NCBI GenBank assembly: GCA_003008705.1
Contig: PDUO01000025.1
Location: forward strand, 251,709-315,708
Source of the DNA: Pezicula radicicola
Taxonomy: Eukaryota; Ascomycota; Leotiomycetes; Helotiales; Dermateaceae
Direction: 5' to 3'
Length of the DNA: 64,000 nucleotides
The notes below the pieces were generated by a model. It had not been told where the DNA came from. It did no database searches and was given only the letters and a program-made list of their open reading frames with translations. Of the stretch, positions 9,770 to 21,094 are shown one piece after another. Both the position numbers and the translations under genes were made by a program. Numbering within the stretch: the stretch's first letter is position 1; each line of letters starts with the position of its first letter.

Positions 9770-11255
9770 GCTATAAGAATGAAAGGTCTATATAAATACG
9801 ATAGGGATAGTACGTACAAGTGGGAAGGTAAGAAGGTTGCAGTGCTCGGCAATGGCTTATCAGGTATTCAGATTGTTCCAGCAATGCAACCCAAGGTTTC
9901 AAGATTGGTCAATTATGTACGGGGTCCTACGCGGATTTCCATAAATTTCTGTACAGACAAAGCAAGGGATGGGAAAATTTTCGAATATTCCGAGGAGAAG
10001 AAGAATTTTAGAGAAAACCCCGAAGCCCTTTTTGCACTTCGCAAGGAGCTTGAGGCCTCGTATGCTTTGCCATTCCCTATAAGGATACTCCCTCGGCAAA
10101 AAGTAGTCACTAATAAATTTCTCTTGGTGTAGTGTCAACGCCTTCTTCTTTGGAATGTACACAGGCCATCCATTTCAACAAGGTCTTGAAGCCGCCTGTA
10201 AACAACAAATGCTCGATATTCTCAAGGACCGCCCAGAAATGTCATCCAAGATGATCCCTGGCTTTCACCCTGGCTGTCGTCGCCTTTCACCAGGTGATGG
10301 CTATCTCGAGAGCCTATAAGCAGTGTAGTTAATAATATAGCGATATCGTATCGTTTATTTCGTTAAGCCGGAATATACCGGTTTTAAACGTACACTATAT
10401 AAAAAATATTAGCTAAATTTAATATTCTTTATAGAAATCACCTTAGATAGGCTCGGCAAGAAGGAAGATATAAAAATCTTAGCACCTTTTATAAAGCAAT
10501 ATAAGAAGTACAACTAAGTATAAAAAAGCGTAGACCTTTTAAATAACCAATTTATATATATATAGTTAACGATATATTAATAACACTGCCTACAAGAAGA
10601 CAATGCCTCTATTGTCTGGTCACCCATTGAAGCCATCACCGAGAAAGGAATCCGAACCGAGGACGGTAAAGAAGAAGAATTTAACATGATTGTATGCGCA
10701 ACTGGCTTTGACACTTCTCTTGTCCCGCCTTGGAAATTGGTTGGGTTGAACGGTGTCACGTTGGATGAGTGATGGAAAGTCAACCCTGACGCTTTCTTTA
10801 CTGTCCAAGTTGACACAATGCCCAATGACTTTATCTACAACGGATCAAACTGCCCAATCTCGCATGGGTTCGTCCTGACACAGATTTCCTGGACTAGTGA
10901 CTACATCCTTCGCTGGGCTAAGAAGATTGCTACTCAGGATATCAAGTCAATCACCCCCAAGTCCCAGTCGGTCGCCGACTTCAACGCATATTCACAAGAA
11001 TTCCTCAAGCGTACTGTGTGGGCAGATAATTGCCGCTCCTGGTATAAGAATGGCAAGGAAACTGGCATCGTGACCGGGACTTACGCTGGTACTATTCTCC
11101 ATTTCAAGGACTGTTTGGAGAATATCGGTGCCGAGAATCTTGATATTGTGTCAAGGAGTAACAATGTTTTTAGGTGGTTAGGTAATGGCCAAAGTCTTCA
11201 TGATAAGGATGGATTGGGTGAGTTAGCTTATTATATGGACGAGATAAAGATTTGA
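9770..11255 (+). pseudogene. Flavin-containing (Baeyer-Villiger-type) monooxygenase relic
   Basis: C-terminal part of a class B flavoprotein monooxygenase. It starts abruptly at LAIRMKGLYKYD, continues with KVAVLGNGLSGIQI (the second GxGxxG, NADPH-binding), a 73-nt intron (10060-10132) restoring EASVNAFFFGMYTG, then PGCRRLSPGDGYLESL. There the coding frame is split by a 274-nt element (10317-10590) and resumes with QEDNASIVWSPIEAI, the CATGFD motif (about 10700) and a normal C-terminus to the stop at 11253-11255. Three defects are seen: no N-terminal FAD-binding domain, the inserted element, and an in-frame TGA at 10770-10772 (LDE-stop-WKVNPD, consistent with CGA-to-TGA). Such enzymes oxidise ketones in catabolism or secondary metabolism; this copy cannot be functional. 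Confidence 0.88.
10317..10590. mobile_element. MITE inside the monooxygenase relic, TA target duplication
   Basis: AT-rich, non-coding, 274 nt. The ends are imperfect inverted repeats: GCAGTGTAGTTAATA near 10320 faces TATTAATAACACTGC at the right end. It is flanked by TA (10315-10316 and 10591-10592). Removing the element plus one TA joins GAGAGCCTA to CAAGAAGAC and gives continuous monooxygenase coding, which fixes the boundaries. TA duplication and small size suggest a Tc1/mariner-type non-autonomous element. Confidence 0.85.
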
Positions 11256-11833
11256 GGCTGCCTCATTATCAGTAGTTCTGCTGTTAGGAAAGTTGGACAT
11301 TAAGCACAGTTTCTTTTAATATTGACCTTGGAAGTATCAACAAGAAATGTTTTCCTGGCGTTAATAATTTGGAGATTTTTACTTGAAATATGAATCTGGG
11401 CTTATGTTGGCCGTCCAATTATTTGAATTGTTGTTACGCTGCGCCATGTGTAGACTTCATGATGCTATTTTAGAGTGGAGACGAAGTTTCATGATTTTCT
11501 ACAAGCTTTTATAAAGATGGCGAGCTATAAGGCGTTGCTGATGAGATTAAATTGGACCCCTTGATATTAAAAAGGGATAAAAACCGAACATGTTCGTATA
11601 CTTCTTAGAGCCTTATCCACTTTAAGTTTCTCGAGAGTTTGTACTGTTTATTCTTCTCGGCTTACTTTATGAGAGAAAGTCAGCCAATACCCTTCATTGT
11701 TCTGCTTAGGCCTGGCATCACGGGTTCTTATTTCCTAAAGGGGAGACATTGAGACTGAAACTGGTATGTAATTATCACGATATATATCCGAGGAACTTCT
11801 CAAGTTTTATCTCTTTCTATTATTCTATATTTA
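11256..11833. other. Intergenic region between convergent genes
   Basis: Lies between the 3' ends of the monooxygenase relic (plus) and the tyrosinase (minus). It presumably holds the tyrosinase 3' UTR. No gene or repeat was recognised. Confidence 0.4.
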
Positions 11834-13367
11834 TCAAGCATATGTATAACAAAATGGCCCGCCAGTGGTGCTCATGAGATCCTCAATCTTTAACGGACTC
11901 CCAGCGGCAAAGCCAAGGTCAGTGACGGTATCGAGAGTAGTATTTGCCGAAGGTGGGTTGTTAAGAAAAGTACCTGTCCCAGCGACTGCTTTTTCGCGTA
12001 CAGCTAGATCTTGCTGTTGCCAAATCCACCACACTCTATCAATCATTCTAGTAAGGTATCAGCAATAGCTTCTAAGCAGTAAGGAAAAATTAAAGACAAA
12101 CCCATGATTAAGATAGAAGGCCGGATCACCAGGCGATGTGAAGATGTCTCTTCCCGGATCTCCACCTTATAATTGTCAGCTAATCTCTTCTCGTCATTGA
12201 ATTATGCTCAGAAAAAAATAAACAAATTCACTCACCCAGAACATAATGTGCACCAGCATGAACTCCAAAAATCCCAGTGTCAGGAGTACCTTGCATCGTA
12301 TTCTGAAACGTCTCAATATCTGAACTCTCGAGAATTAAGCTAGCAATTGATGACATATTTGCATATAATTGATTAATCTCGACGGAAAGATCTCTTTTCA
12401 AACACCGAGGATTGTATCTAAATTTATCAGTCGTATTTCCGACATTTGTGCCGTTCGCAACGGCCAGGAGAACAGGGCCGAGGTTAACTTCCATATCTTT
12501 AAAGGGTCCACTGGTTACACAACCGCCGCCGTTGCCGTGTGGGAGGGTAGTGTTAGGAAGATCTAATCCACCGATAATGATACTACCTTCGCCAGGTACT
12601 TGAATACCATTACCAGACATAGATGTATTGCTTCCATCAAACATAGGAGAGTTTTCTACACCATCTCTGGCTGTAATTCCCCAGTTCCAATAACTATGAT
12701 AATTTTAGAAAATGAAGTCAATCTTGAAGAGAAACTTACGGCTGATAACCTGTATAACCGCATTCTGTCCGAAGTGCCTGTTCATATTCATAGGTAAAGT
12801 ATCTATGCCAAGCAAGAAATATTCCCTGTAACAGTAGTTAGAACAGCTTTTGACAGACCAATATTAATTTTTTGGGCCTACAGTATTATGAACAGTCAAG
12901 GTCTGGTTAATATGAGCAGCAACAAAGTCATCATATCGACTCTTGGCTCCAGGAACGAGTTCCGAAGGTGTCTTGGCTGGTTTCGATTGTAAACATCTAA
13001 CAGCATCGGTGTATTCCACCCTTTCTGTTGCGGATAAAGCACCCCTAAAATATGTTAGCAAATCTGCTATCTATGCTGTAAATGCATTTCTATATCATAT
13101 TTCAATCATCAAATGTTACATCACGACGTACCATTCTTTTCGAACCGCTAGATTATTCAATGTGCAACCACCAAGCGACGTGCTTGACTGATTTTGAAGG
13201 GCTTGTTTGGTAGTGTTGATCGCAAATGATGAAAGAACATCCAATTGTTTGCTTGCAGTTTCGATATCCGTCGAAGCAGTGGAAAGAATGATATCAGGCT
13301 TTGAAACCGGCGTAGCTAAGATAAAGGACAAACAACTAAAGAATGTAATGAAGTGGGAAAATTCCAT
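11834..13367 (-). CDS. Secreted tyrosinase-family type-3 copper protein (6 exons)
   Basis: Exons 13367-13132, 13044-12882, 12825-12740, 12693-12236, 12165-12102 and 12047-11834 total 1,221 nt (406 residues). The N-terminus (MEFSHFITFFSCLSFILATPVS) is a clear signal peptide. It is followed by GGCTLNNLAVRKEWGALS, the usual start of fungal secreted tyrosinases. CuA-type histidines are in VHNTGIFLAWHRYF (about residues 130-142), and CuB is in FGVHAGAHYVLG and FYLNHGMIDRVWWIWQ (about 305-345). The family oxidises mono- or diphenols to quinones; this short form without a long C-terminal lid extension resembles the secreted AoCO4-like group. An ORF Met further upstream (13484) would bury the signal peptide, so I chose 13367. 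All introns have good branch points and the gene looks intact. Confidence 0.93.
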
Positions 13368-14273
13368 GGTGAAGAATGTACAATGACAACAAAATACTAT
13401 GGCACAAAACAGCAAAGTTGAGATAGGAAGAGGAAAAGTATATGTTCGGGAAGAACCCGCGCCTAATATATTTAATGTCTTCAACTGAATGATATGATAA
13501 TTTACTCCGTAGTGGGATAATCACATAATTTAGACTTCGGTGTGTTAATCAACATACTTCCAAAGGACGGTAAGCGAGTAGGTTAAGGTTAAATAAACTC
13601 CAATAAAATGTGTATGCCGTTCAGCCGCCTTGACTAAGCTTTTGCTCTTCGTTCGCTATTAGAACGGCACGATCAAATCCTTTTTCAATACATGTATTAG
13701 CTTTCAAGGGTCTTGTTCTGGGGCAGTTTTGACTGACAGCTGCAGAGAAATCTGATATTACGAGATAGACTTTAGGATTTGAAACGTAATCGGCTTTTAG
13801 ACAGTCGAATATATTAGACTACCTTCTTTACTAAAAATTTCTAAATCGGTATAAGACCCGAAAGAGAAGGATCCGAAAGAGAAGTCCGGTGTTTGATGCA
13901 TGATTCTTAAAGATTAGGGGGCCAAATTAAGGTTAAGCGAGTGGGCTGTTCTTGTTTTCAGCTAACCCCGGTTGATCCTCTGTTTCAAGTCATCTGAATC
14001 CTGATTTATTGGTATCTTTTGCCACTGTGCTCGTGTAGCATTTCTGGTGGGTTGAATAATTGTGTGGGTTGGTTGGTTGTTCATGTGACTTACTTGAAGC
14101 TCTCTTATATCTAGGTACTTGCTCCTTCCAACTCTACGCAGTAGAATGAGACGATAATTCTTGCAGATAAGTTTCATGTGTTACTACGTTTCCCCTTGAA
14201 CACAATCGCCTATTGCAGTCATGTGATCCATCCTTCCTAACACTATGGTATGTAAACAAACTAGATTCCCAAA
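13368..14273. other. Intergenic region upstream of tyrosinase
   Basis: Contains the tyrosinase promoter side and the 3' flank of the MFS gene. Short similar words (GGTTAAGCGAG) appear near 13570, 13930 and 3100, perhaps traces of a shared repeat, but they are too short to name. No gene is supported. Confidence 0.35.
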
Positions 14274-16326
14274 TCAAGCAGTATTTGCACCTTCTCGCTC
14301 CAGATGCTGTGACTTAGCTTTATCCTGCAAGGCAGCCTCCTCAGCAATGACGTCTTGGTCAGTAAGCGAAATAACTTTGTCACCAAACGCAGCCGCAATC
14401 TCCTCGAGTGTCTTTTTCTTCGTCTCACTATAACCTCTTAGTCCAACTTCAATAGCGTCGTATGGTTGGAAGAGACTTACGGGAAATACAGATAGGCCAT
14501 AATCAGGAAAAATAATGAGCATGCTACAAACACGTAATAGTAATTTTCTTTGATGGTTGCAAAGGCGCTTGGACCAGCTTCGGTGACTGAGAGGAACGGT
14601 TAGAGATGTTGAAGTGCTTGAAAGGAGAATGACTTACGTGCAACGTTGACAATGAAGTGAGATGCTGCCGCCAAGCCCATTACTTTGCTTCGGAATTCAA
14701 TTGGCAAGACTTCGGCGCCATATAACCAAGTTGTACTGTTAAGCATTCCATCTTAAGATAAATATCCATTAGTAATGACTTTCGTATTGTATTTTTTTTA
14801 GGGGCCACTTACAGTACGCAACAACGAATAGATAAATACCGAGAATGGCAAAGCCTTTTCCAACTTTATTATCAGTATTCTGGAACACCCTTTGCATGAC
14901 TGCTGCATAGATCTCAACCACTACGATGCTGGCTAATCCTGCAATTATCATCCTAGAATGGATTAGAAGAATGGTACGAAAACATGAAGGTGTCAACCTA
15001 CTTTCTACGACCCCATTGATCAGTGAGATACCTGGTGGTGATGGTGTTGGAAATGAAAGCAATGGTCCCATAGAGAGCAGCTAGTGCCAGAATAGTTTGT
15101 GAGTTGATGCCTAAAGATTTGTAAAGTATAGCTAAATCGAATGTCAGTTAACTTATTCGTCAAATGAAATAGATAACGCACTTTGATAATACTAGAATTA
15201 GTTGGTTAGCTTTAGCGTTCATAACTTTTTTTTTTAACAACTAACCTGAATCACATTCACTCCCGTAACACTTGTCATTGTTTGTACGGCAATTGCCCTA
15301 TCACAGTCAGCGATTGCAAGATAAGTGTTCCCCCAGCAGACCTACACAAGTACCCGATGTCTAAACAGCTTGAAAATCTCCTTGTAAGATTTCAGCTCAC
15401 GCTGCATTTCAAACTCAATCTGCGCACGCATGAAAGCAAACTCCTCAAGCACCTGGTGAGACTGCAAATATCGATGTATCTTGATGTACTCGATGCGAGC
15501 TTGTTGCACGTTGCCGGCCCGAATCAATTGACGAGGTGAGTTTGGCATGAAAGTAGAGAGACCAATAAACATGATGATTCCATACGGAATTTGTAGTCCA
15601 AGTGGAAGTCTCCATTGTGTAGTTCCGTATGGTGCATAAGCACAAGCGAAGCCCACCCAGTTGGACATCATGGTCCCAAAGGAAATCCCACAACCTGAGA
15701 TACCACCAATGAGACCCCTATGTTGCGGGGCTGAGATTTCACTCAAGTAAACTGGCACGGTAGCCACCATGCCACTTACTTTCCCATCAGCTTGTTCTTG
15801 GTGTATTTAGACGAAAAAGTGACTTACCCTACGGCGTAACCTGCCAAAGCTCGACCTGCAAGGAACATTCCAATGTTCACTGAAGCCGTTTGAATGCTAG
15901 TACCAATGGTAACTATGATGCACATCATTTGCATGAAGCGGATTCTTCCAAGTTTATCTCCGATAAACGTTTGTGTAAGAGCTCCTAATGCTTCACCTGC
16001 AATGTACACTGCAACAACCTAAAATATGTTAGAAAGTACCCAGAATTGTCTGGATCGTACGTACGGCACCGGTGAGGCCCTTTGAAGGATGACCCATATA
16101 GTCAATCCAGCTTGCGTGTGCGATTGCTAATATCACATATGCTTAGCCTTTGTCCACAGAAGATGCAATCTACTACTCACTCGTTGTAGCGATACCAGTA
16201 TCAAAGCCCTATTCGTCTATAAATTAGAATTTATTATAGTGTAATCAGTGAAGTATGAGATCGTACGAATAGAAATGTGCCAATGGCGGCAAAAAACGCA
16301 ACGGCGCAAGTATACCACTGAATCAT
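14274..16326 (-). CDS. MFS sugar (hexose/lactose-permease-like) transporter, 12 exons
   Basis: Exons 16326-16267, 16208-16181, 16126-16065, 16018-15828, 15774-15346, 15297-15246, 15191-15182 (10 nt), 15131-15002, 14952-14813, 14751-14638, 14586-14481 and 14427-14274 sum to 1,476 nt (491 residues). It is a 12-helix proton-coupled sugar porter. Visible elements: LFGFDTGIA in helix 1, GDKLGRI (loop 2-3 motif), VYLSEISAPQHRG, FMPNSPRQLIRAG (a PESPR-like motif), TSVTGVNVIQYYQT in helix 7, RYLTDQWGRRK (loop 8-9), GAEVLPIEFRSK and PETKKKTLEEI. The 10-nt microexon is required to keep YYQT in phase. Start Met 16326 gives a short cytosolic N-terminus. The frame is open for a few codons upstream behind a possible acceptor at about 16341, so an extra 5' exon is possible. 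Confidence 0.9.
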
Positions 16327-17661
16327 TTTAGCCAATTTGTTGCTAGAGTCGTTTTAGGGCTTTAGGGAATCGGGAAATGTGATAGAGAGTTTTGAAAATA
16401 ATCGAGCGAAAAAAGAGGAATAAGAGAGGGGAAGATGTCCTTCGCACTATCCTTTGCCGATGCACGAGAATCGGGATAGCTGCATGCTGACGCACGAAGT
16501 TCAACATTGAGCAACCCTTACCTATATAGAACGGAGATTGAAATTTCTTATCACACCATAATGTATCGTAGCGAGGCACAGCGGAATTAAGGTACACCGG
16601 CTGGTTGCATCCACATCAGTAACTAAACATGACCATGTGTGGTGGGCACAAAGGAAATTGCGGGGTTCGGGACAGGTACCCCGTACGGGGACCCCGGGAT
16701 GCCTAATGCAGTGGTACTGTAGCTGTAAGCGGTGAGCGTTGGTTAATTCTTTCAACTTAATCCTCATATTGCTCTCTTCTCTGCAATGTACTAAGACTAA
16801 TCACTTTGATAACATGCTTCAATTCAGGGCTATACCTTATTTTGTGCTTCTGCACTCCCCTCACGATTGATATTCTACTTCACTGCACTAGCTGCACCTA
16901 CGGAGTCCGTAAGCTTCCCTTGTTCCAACCGTCGGCTAAGCTTATCCAGAAGCAGAAAGTGGTCGCTCAGAAAGCCGAACCGGTCGCGTCCATCGCCCAA
17001 AAGCCGAGCCGAGCGCATAGAAAATTGAGCTAGAGGGCAGAGCGCAAAGCAAAGCAAAAGAAACAAGTTCAATTTGGCGATAGTGGACTTGGTTTCTGTA
17101 TGAGAAAAGAGTTTTCAAAACATACACTCAGGTGGAAGTTCGTAATGTTGTCATCTCATGACTTGGTCACAACAGCCGACGACCCACGACCTGTCTGCAC
17201 TCACTCATATATCATGAGCTGACCCTCGGGGTGCGACAACGTATTCGCCAATACAACGAATCAATCAATTCGTATAATTTAATTAGTTAATTCGTCGTCT
17301 AATATGGATCTAAGTAAGTTACTTCGAGCGTCTAGTCTAATAGAAGATATTCTAGTGTTCAGACATATGGTCGCAGTTGCTACAGTAACAAATTGACTAA
17401 AATGCAACGACTTCGTATGTATTGCCTAGATTTTTCAATTCGTTGGTGAAATAAAGTTATTCACAAGCGCATCGTCCCGGAGACCAATGATGTTGAAGTC
17501 TTGCCAAAACGTATGATATCATTCCTACGTAAGAGAACAAATACCTCCTCTTTCTAACAAAAGCATCGCTCTGAATATCCTAATTGTGTTCAAATCTCAA
17601 AATCTCTATTCTAACCTTACCAAAAAAGAAAATATCTATAAATCAGCAAATATCACGCAAA
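16327..17661. other. Intergenic region, divergent promoters
   Basis: Lies between the MFS transporter (minus) and a small gene (plus). A perfect 12-bp palindrome CCCCGTACGGGG lies at 16679-16690, about 350 nt upstream of the transporter start, within an otherwise AT-leaning region. The short open frames (16806-17127) have no recognisable content. Confidence 0.4.
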
Positions 17662-18088
17662 ATGTCATCGCGAAAGGGAAGTGATAAAGGCGATAGAGGC
17701 CGAATGCCCTCTGGCGACCCCAGTGATCACTTCGGAGAGCATGCGGTAAGAGGGGGTATTGGAAGGAAGACTCCTGCAAACTCGGATCCAGGGTTGCGGA
17801 AGCTCATCAAAAGTCTGAGAAGTCCATCACCAAAATCAGTAAGAATAATATCTTCACTTATTGAAATTGAGGATCTGAATAATATAGGGTCCTCTCAAGC
17901 CTGATGATGCTGGTAAAACTTCGCCTGATTTCACGAAGAAAAAGCCTGGAAACTATCCGAGAATGTTTGAAGATATAAGGAAAAGGTATGCTGTACTAAG
18001 TAGGCCTTTAGATTTAACTTACATATTCACATACTTTTGAAGCATGGCGCAAGGGCTAAGAAGATCAAATTGGAAACCTATGAAATGA
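17662..18088 (+). CDS. Small basic hypothetical protein (3 exons, 106 aa)
   Basis: Exons 17662-17838, 17888-17985 and 18043-18088 give 321 nt in phase (106 residues). Introns of 49 and 57 nt have standard borders. The protein starts MSSRKGSDKGDRGRMPSGD, is rich in Lys, Arg, Gly, Ser and Pro, and ends RRSNWKPMK. It has no signal peptide, membrane segment or domain I know and is probably disordered. Support comes from the two introns that join open frames and from the A-rich leader (AACAAAAGCATC, CACGCAAAATG) before the Met. The function is unknown; it could be lineage-specific. Confidence 0.6.
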
Positions 18089-18421
18089 AATGGTTATTTG
18101 GTGAATAACGACAATGGCTTGTCTTTTCTAATGTCTTTCCTGCAAAGCCTATATTATCCTCTTATTAAAGTTGTCTTTCGTCGTATAAAATTTGTCTGTG
18201 GGACTGATGCAAAACTAAAAGGATGTCTTCAATAAGTGTTCATCTATTTATCATAGGGATTATATTATGAGTTCTCCTTAGCGCGCAATCTAAGAATATC
18301 CTGTTTTCACCAAGAACTACCCGGTATATTCATTGAAAGCGTGATTAACTACGACTGAGCGAGCACAGAAGATATTGTCTTCAGGGAATTAAGTCCACTA
18401 TAGCTACGTATTAGAGCCTGT
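18089..18421. other. Intergenic region left of the MITE
   Basis: 3' flank of the small gene followed by unique-looking AT-leaning DNA. No gene is seen. Confidence 0.35.
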
Positions 18422-18672
18422 CTCTCCGTAGTAGAAATAAGCGGCCCATTTTGATACAAGGGCACTCAACACCAAAAGTCGCATTATTTACACATTAGTT
18501 ACACTTATTTGTAACAAAAAATAGATTGAGGGACAAATTAATATATGTACAATAGTAATAATTTTTTATTTTTTATTTTTTAGGAGAGTAGAAGGGTAAA
18601 CAAAGCACTAGACATATATTTGGTGGTGTGGCCCGTGTGTCAAAATGGGCCGCTTATTTCTACTACGGAGAG
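18422..18672. mobile_element. MITE with perfect 33-bp terminal inverted repeats
   Basis: The 33 bases at 18422-18454 (beginning CTCTCCGTAGTAGAAATAAG) are repeated exactly as the reverse complement at 18640-18672. The element is 251 nt, with a non-coding AT-rich middle (poly-A/T around 18560-18583). Both sides carry CCTGT (18417-18421 and 18673-18677), a likely 5-bp target duplication. Perfect TIRs imply recent insertion or recent activity of the parent transposon. Confidence 0.88.
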
Positions 18673-18677
18673 CCTGT

Positions 18678-19356
18678 TCGTAATTTCAAACCATTTTGAT
18701 TAAACCGAGGTTTTACGTAACTATGATTCATGTCATAAGGGTGGTGAACGTCACAGTGGCGAGATATCAGATTACCTTTATATATGATAGTATGGTTAAT
18801 TTCAAACTTCATCTCTTCGTTCAAAATTCTTTGCCTAGATCCACCAAGACTACGAAAGTTTTCAAGAATTCAAGTGACAATTGATTATGGAGAAACTTTC
18901 TGCAGAAGAAGTTAACAACAAATTCAGGTGATACAAAGCAGTTGTGGAGAATCCGAGTACTACTCCTTACTTTAAAGCCCTGTTACCCTCCTTGAATTAC
19001 CATTCTAATTCCAAGTCTAGGGGTCTCCAACGAGGGTAAGGCTTATGCGTAGGTGAAAATTGACGAGTTTGGAGACTATCGCTATGATGAGGAGACAGAA
19101 AATACTAACGATTCAGAAAACTTTGTTAGGGGATATAAAGCGTAGGTTTCCCTACATCTTACATAGAATAATTTTGCTTAATAGAACTACTAGAGCATTG
19201 AGAAACCCACGAGTATTAGATGAAGCGAAAGGGGAAGAAGAACAGAAGTTAGAGGAAATGGGCGCGCTAAAAAGTCAGTGAAATTGGGGCACGTTTCCCA
19301 ATGTGTAGCAGGAAGCAAGGATCAATTCATTATATGATTATAATTACTAAATCTCC
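18678..19356. other. Intergenic region with a short acidic open stretch
   Basis: No complete gene. At about 19055-19140 one frame reads DEFGDYRYDEETENTNDSE, and a second frame (19060-19281) is Lys/Glu-rich. Either could be a relic of a coding exon, but no family is recognisable and the upstream frame is closed. Confidence 0.3.
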
Positions 19357-21094
19357 TTAATCCAGCTTCACGCATTCAAAGGATGAACCCACAGAAGGAT
19401 CTCCACCCTTGTAAGAGAGGGCCTTAGGGTACATACACAACTTCCTCCTAAGAACGGTGCCATTTGAAGATGGAAGACTTGTACCATCTAAAGTCTCCGG
19501 AGCTATTCCGTTTTCAACCCACTGAACCAGCGAGTCTAGTGCACTTCCAGGAAAGGGGCCTAAACCACCGCTACCTGTAATCGGAGAGTTAGTATGAACT
19601 ACCAAGAGCAAAAAAGCAAATGAAAGAGGGGAAGAACAAGAAGAAAAAAGGACTAAACACATAAACATACAATGATTAATACCGGGTGCCTCAAAGTGCC
19701 GGTAGTATGAATCGACTAATGGATCTGCAGCTTTGACTCGATCATAATAATTTGTACTTCCGTTGGGGAAAATAAGTTGGTCAGCGAGGCCATGCCAACT
19801 TATCAACTTCCCACCATTATCACGAAATGCAGAAAGATCGGGGTCGTCCGTGGAAATGAAAGACGTAAACTGGTTCTTTGACTGACGAAAAACTTCGTCG
19901 AATTGACTCCTAGTCAGACTCGATACATCGAAAGACGCACTTTTCTTAACGAATAACGAAATCCAATCAGTGGAGATCGAGAATGATGAGCCTGAGCAGG
20001 TGCCGTTTGCAGCGCATGTTGTCCCGGCAAGTCCACTAAGAGGAGCATCGTAGTTAAGTCCATACCACAGAAAACCATCATTTGTAGATCTTGCTCCTGT
20101 CCACATTGCCTGTGCTACAGTAGCCGCTCCTACAGAAATTGTGGTATTTTGTCCGTTGCAATCAATTGACTGCCCAACTGCACTTTGTGGGTCGAAATTG
20201 CAGAGTTCGGGTCGCGAAATAATACCATCAACTACACCATCAAGTCCATCGCAGGCATCAATAGCAGCGGTAGTGATTGCACTTATCTCACATGGCGCCG
20301 GGTATGCTCCTATGATGTTCATGATAAGTTGCCCCCAATACTCCGTAACCAGGAAGCTAGCCCAATTTATTGCTGGTGCTGCCGCGAGAATCCCATCATA
20401 TCCAGTGGGGTATCTTTGGGCCATCATGAGACCTTGACGACCACCTGTAGAACAACCATTCCAGTAACTGTAAGCTGGGGCTTGTCCATAGAAAGATTCC
20501 GTTATCGCCTTTCCAATAATGGTTGCGTCGTTCAGGCCCACTGACGCAAAATCTTGTAGACCAAAAAGGTTTACATTTCCAGGAGATAGGAGAGCCCAAG
20601 ATTCAGTGCTGGCTGTTGATGAGTGTCCACCATCAGTAGAAACAGCTGAATAACCCATAGAAACCGCATTCGCTAAAGATGTATTGAAATTGCCAGTGAC
20701 CCATCCTCCACCGCCATTTCCCAAGAATCGACCATTCCAGTCATTATCTGTCGGCAGCCAGACTTGAACATTGATTTCATCATTTTGGCCTGGATGGGTG
20801 TATGACAGCGAGACATTGCAAAAGTTGAGATTGGTCAAGTTTTTAGCGAAGTGTGAGTCTCCTTGTTTAACGTTGATTGAATAATTCGCCACTGGACTTG
20901 CGGTCAAGCTCAGAAACTCAGCCCCGAATAGGACTGGATACGCGATGGACCCTGTCGAACATGCTATTTGGTATTAATATTGAATTGAGAATTGAACTGC
21001 TAAGTAATGGAGTTATAGAAGTGTACTTACTCACTGCAGAAGCCATGGCAGTCAGAGATGCTGGGAGAAAGGTCGACTGAAGCGAGTAATTCAT
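19357..21094 (-). CDS. Tannase/feruloyl esterase B-type secreted esterase (3 exons)
   Basis: Exons 21094-21031, 20963-19671 and 19574-19357 give 1,575 nt (524 residues). The N-terminus, MNYSLQSTFLPASLTAMASA, works as a signal peptide. It is followed by CSTGSIAYPVLFGAEFLSLTA, the family's typical mature start. The core has RFLGNGGGGWVTG, the nucleophile box NGCSTGGRQGLMMAQRYP (Ser near residue 190), DGLDGVVDGI with the calcium-type loop, and the C-terminal ISWHGLADQLIFP (Asp) and GINHCSGGLGPFPGSALD (His, with flanking Cys). It hydrolyses aromatic-acid esters of gallic or ferulic type outside the cell. The 96-nt intron 19575-19670 has no stop in frame, so an unspliced reading gives a false 32-residue insert just after the catalytic His. 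The gene appears functional. Confidence 0.92.

Noticed and set aside
16343..16597. 84-codon minus-strand frame upstream of the MFS transporter
   Set aside because: No transporter-like N-terminus and no in-phase splice to the first supported exon.
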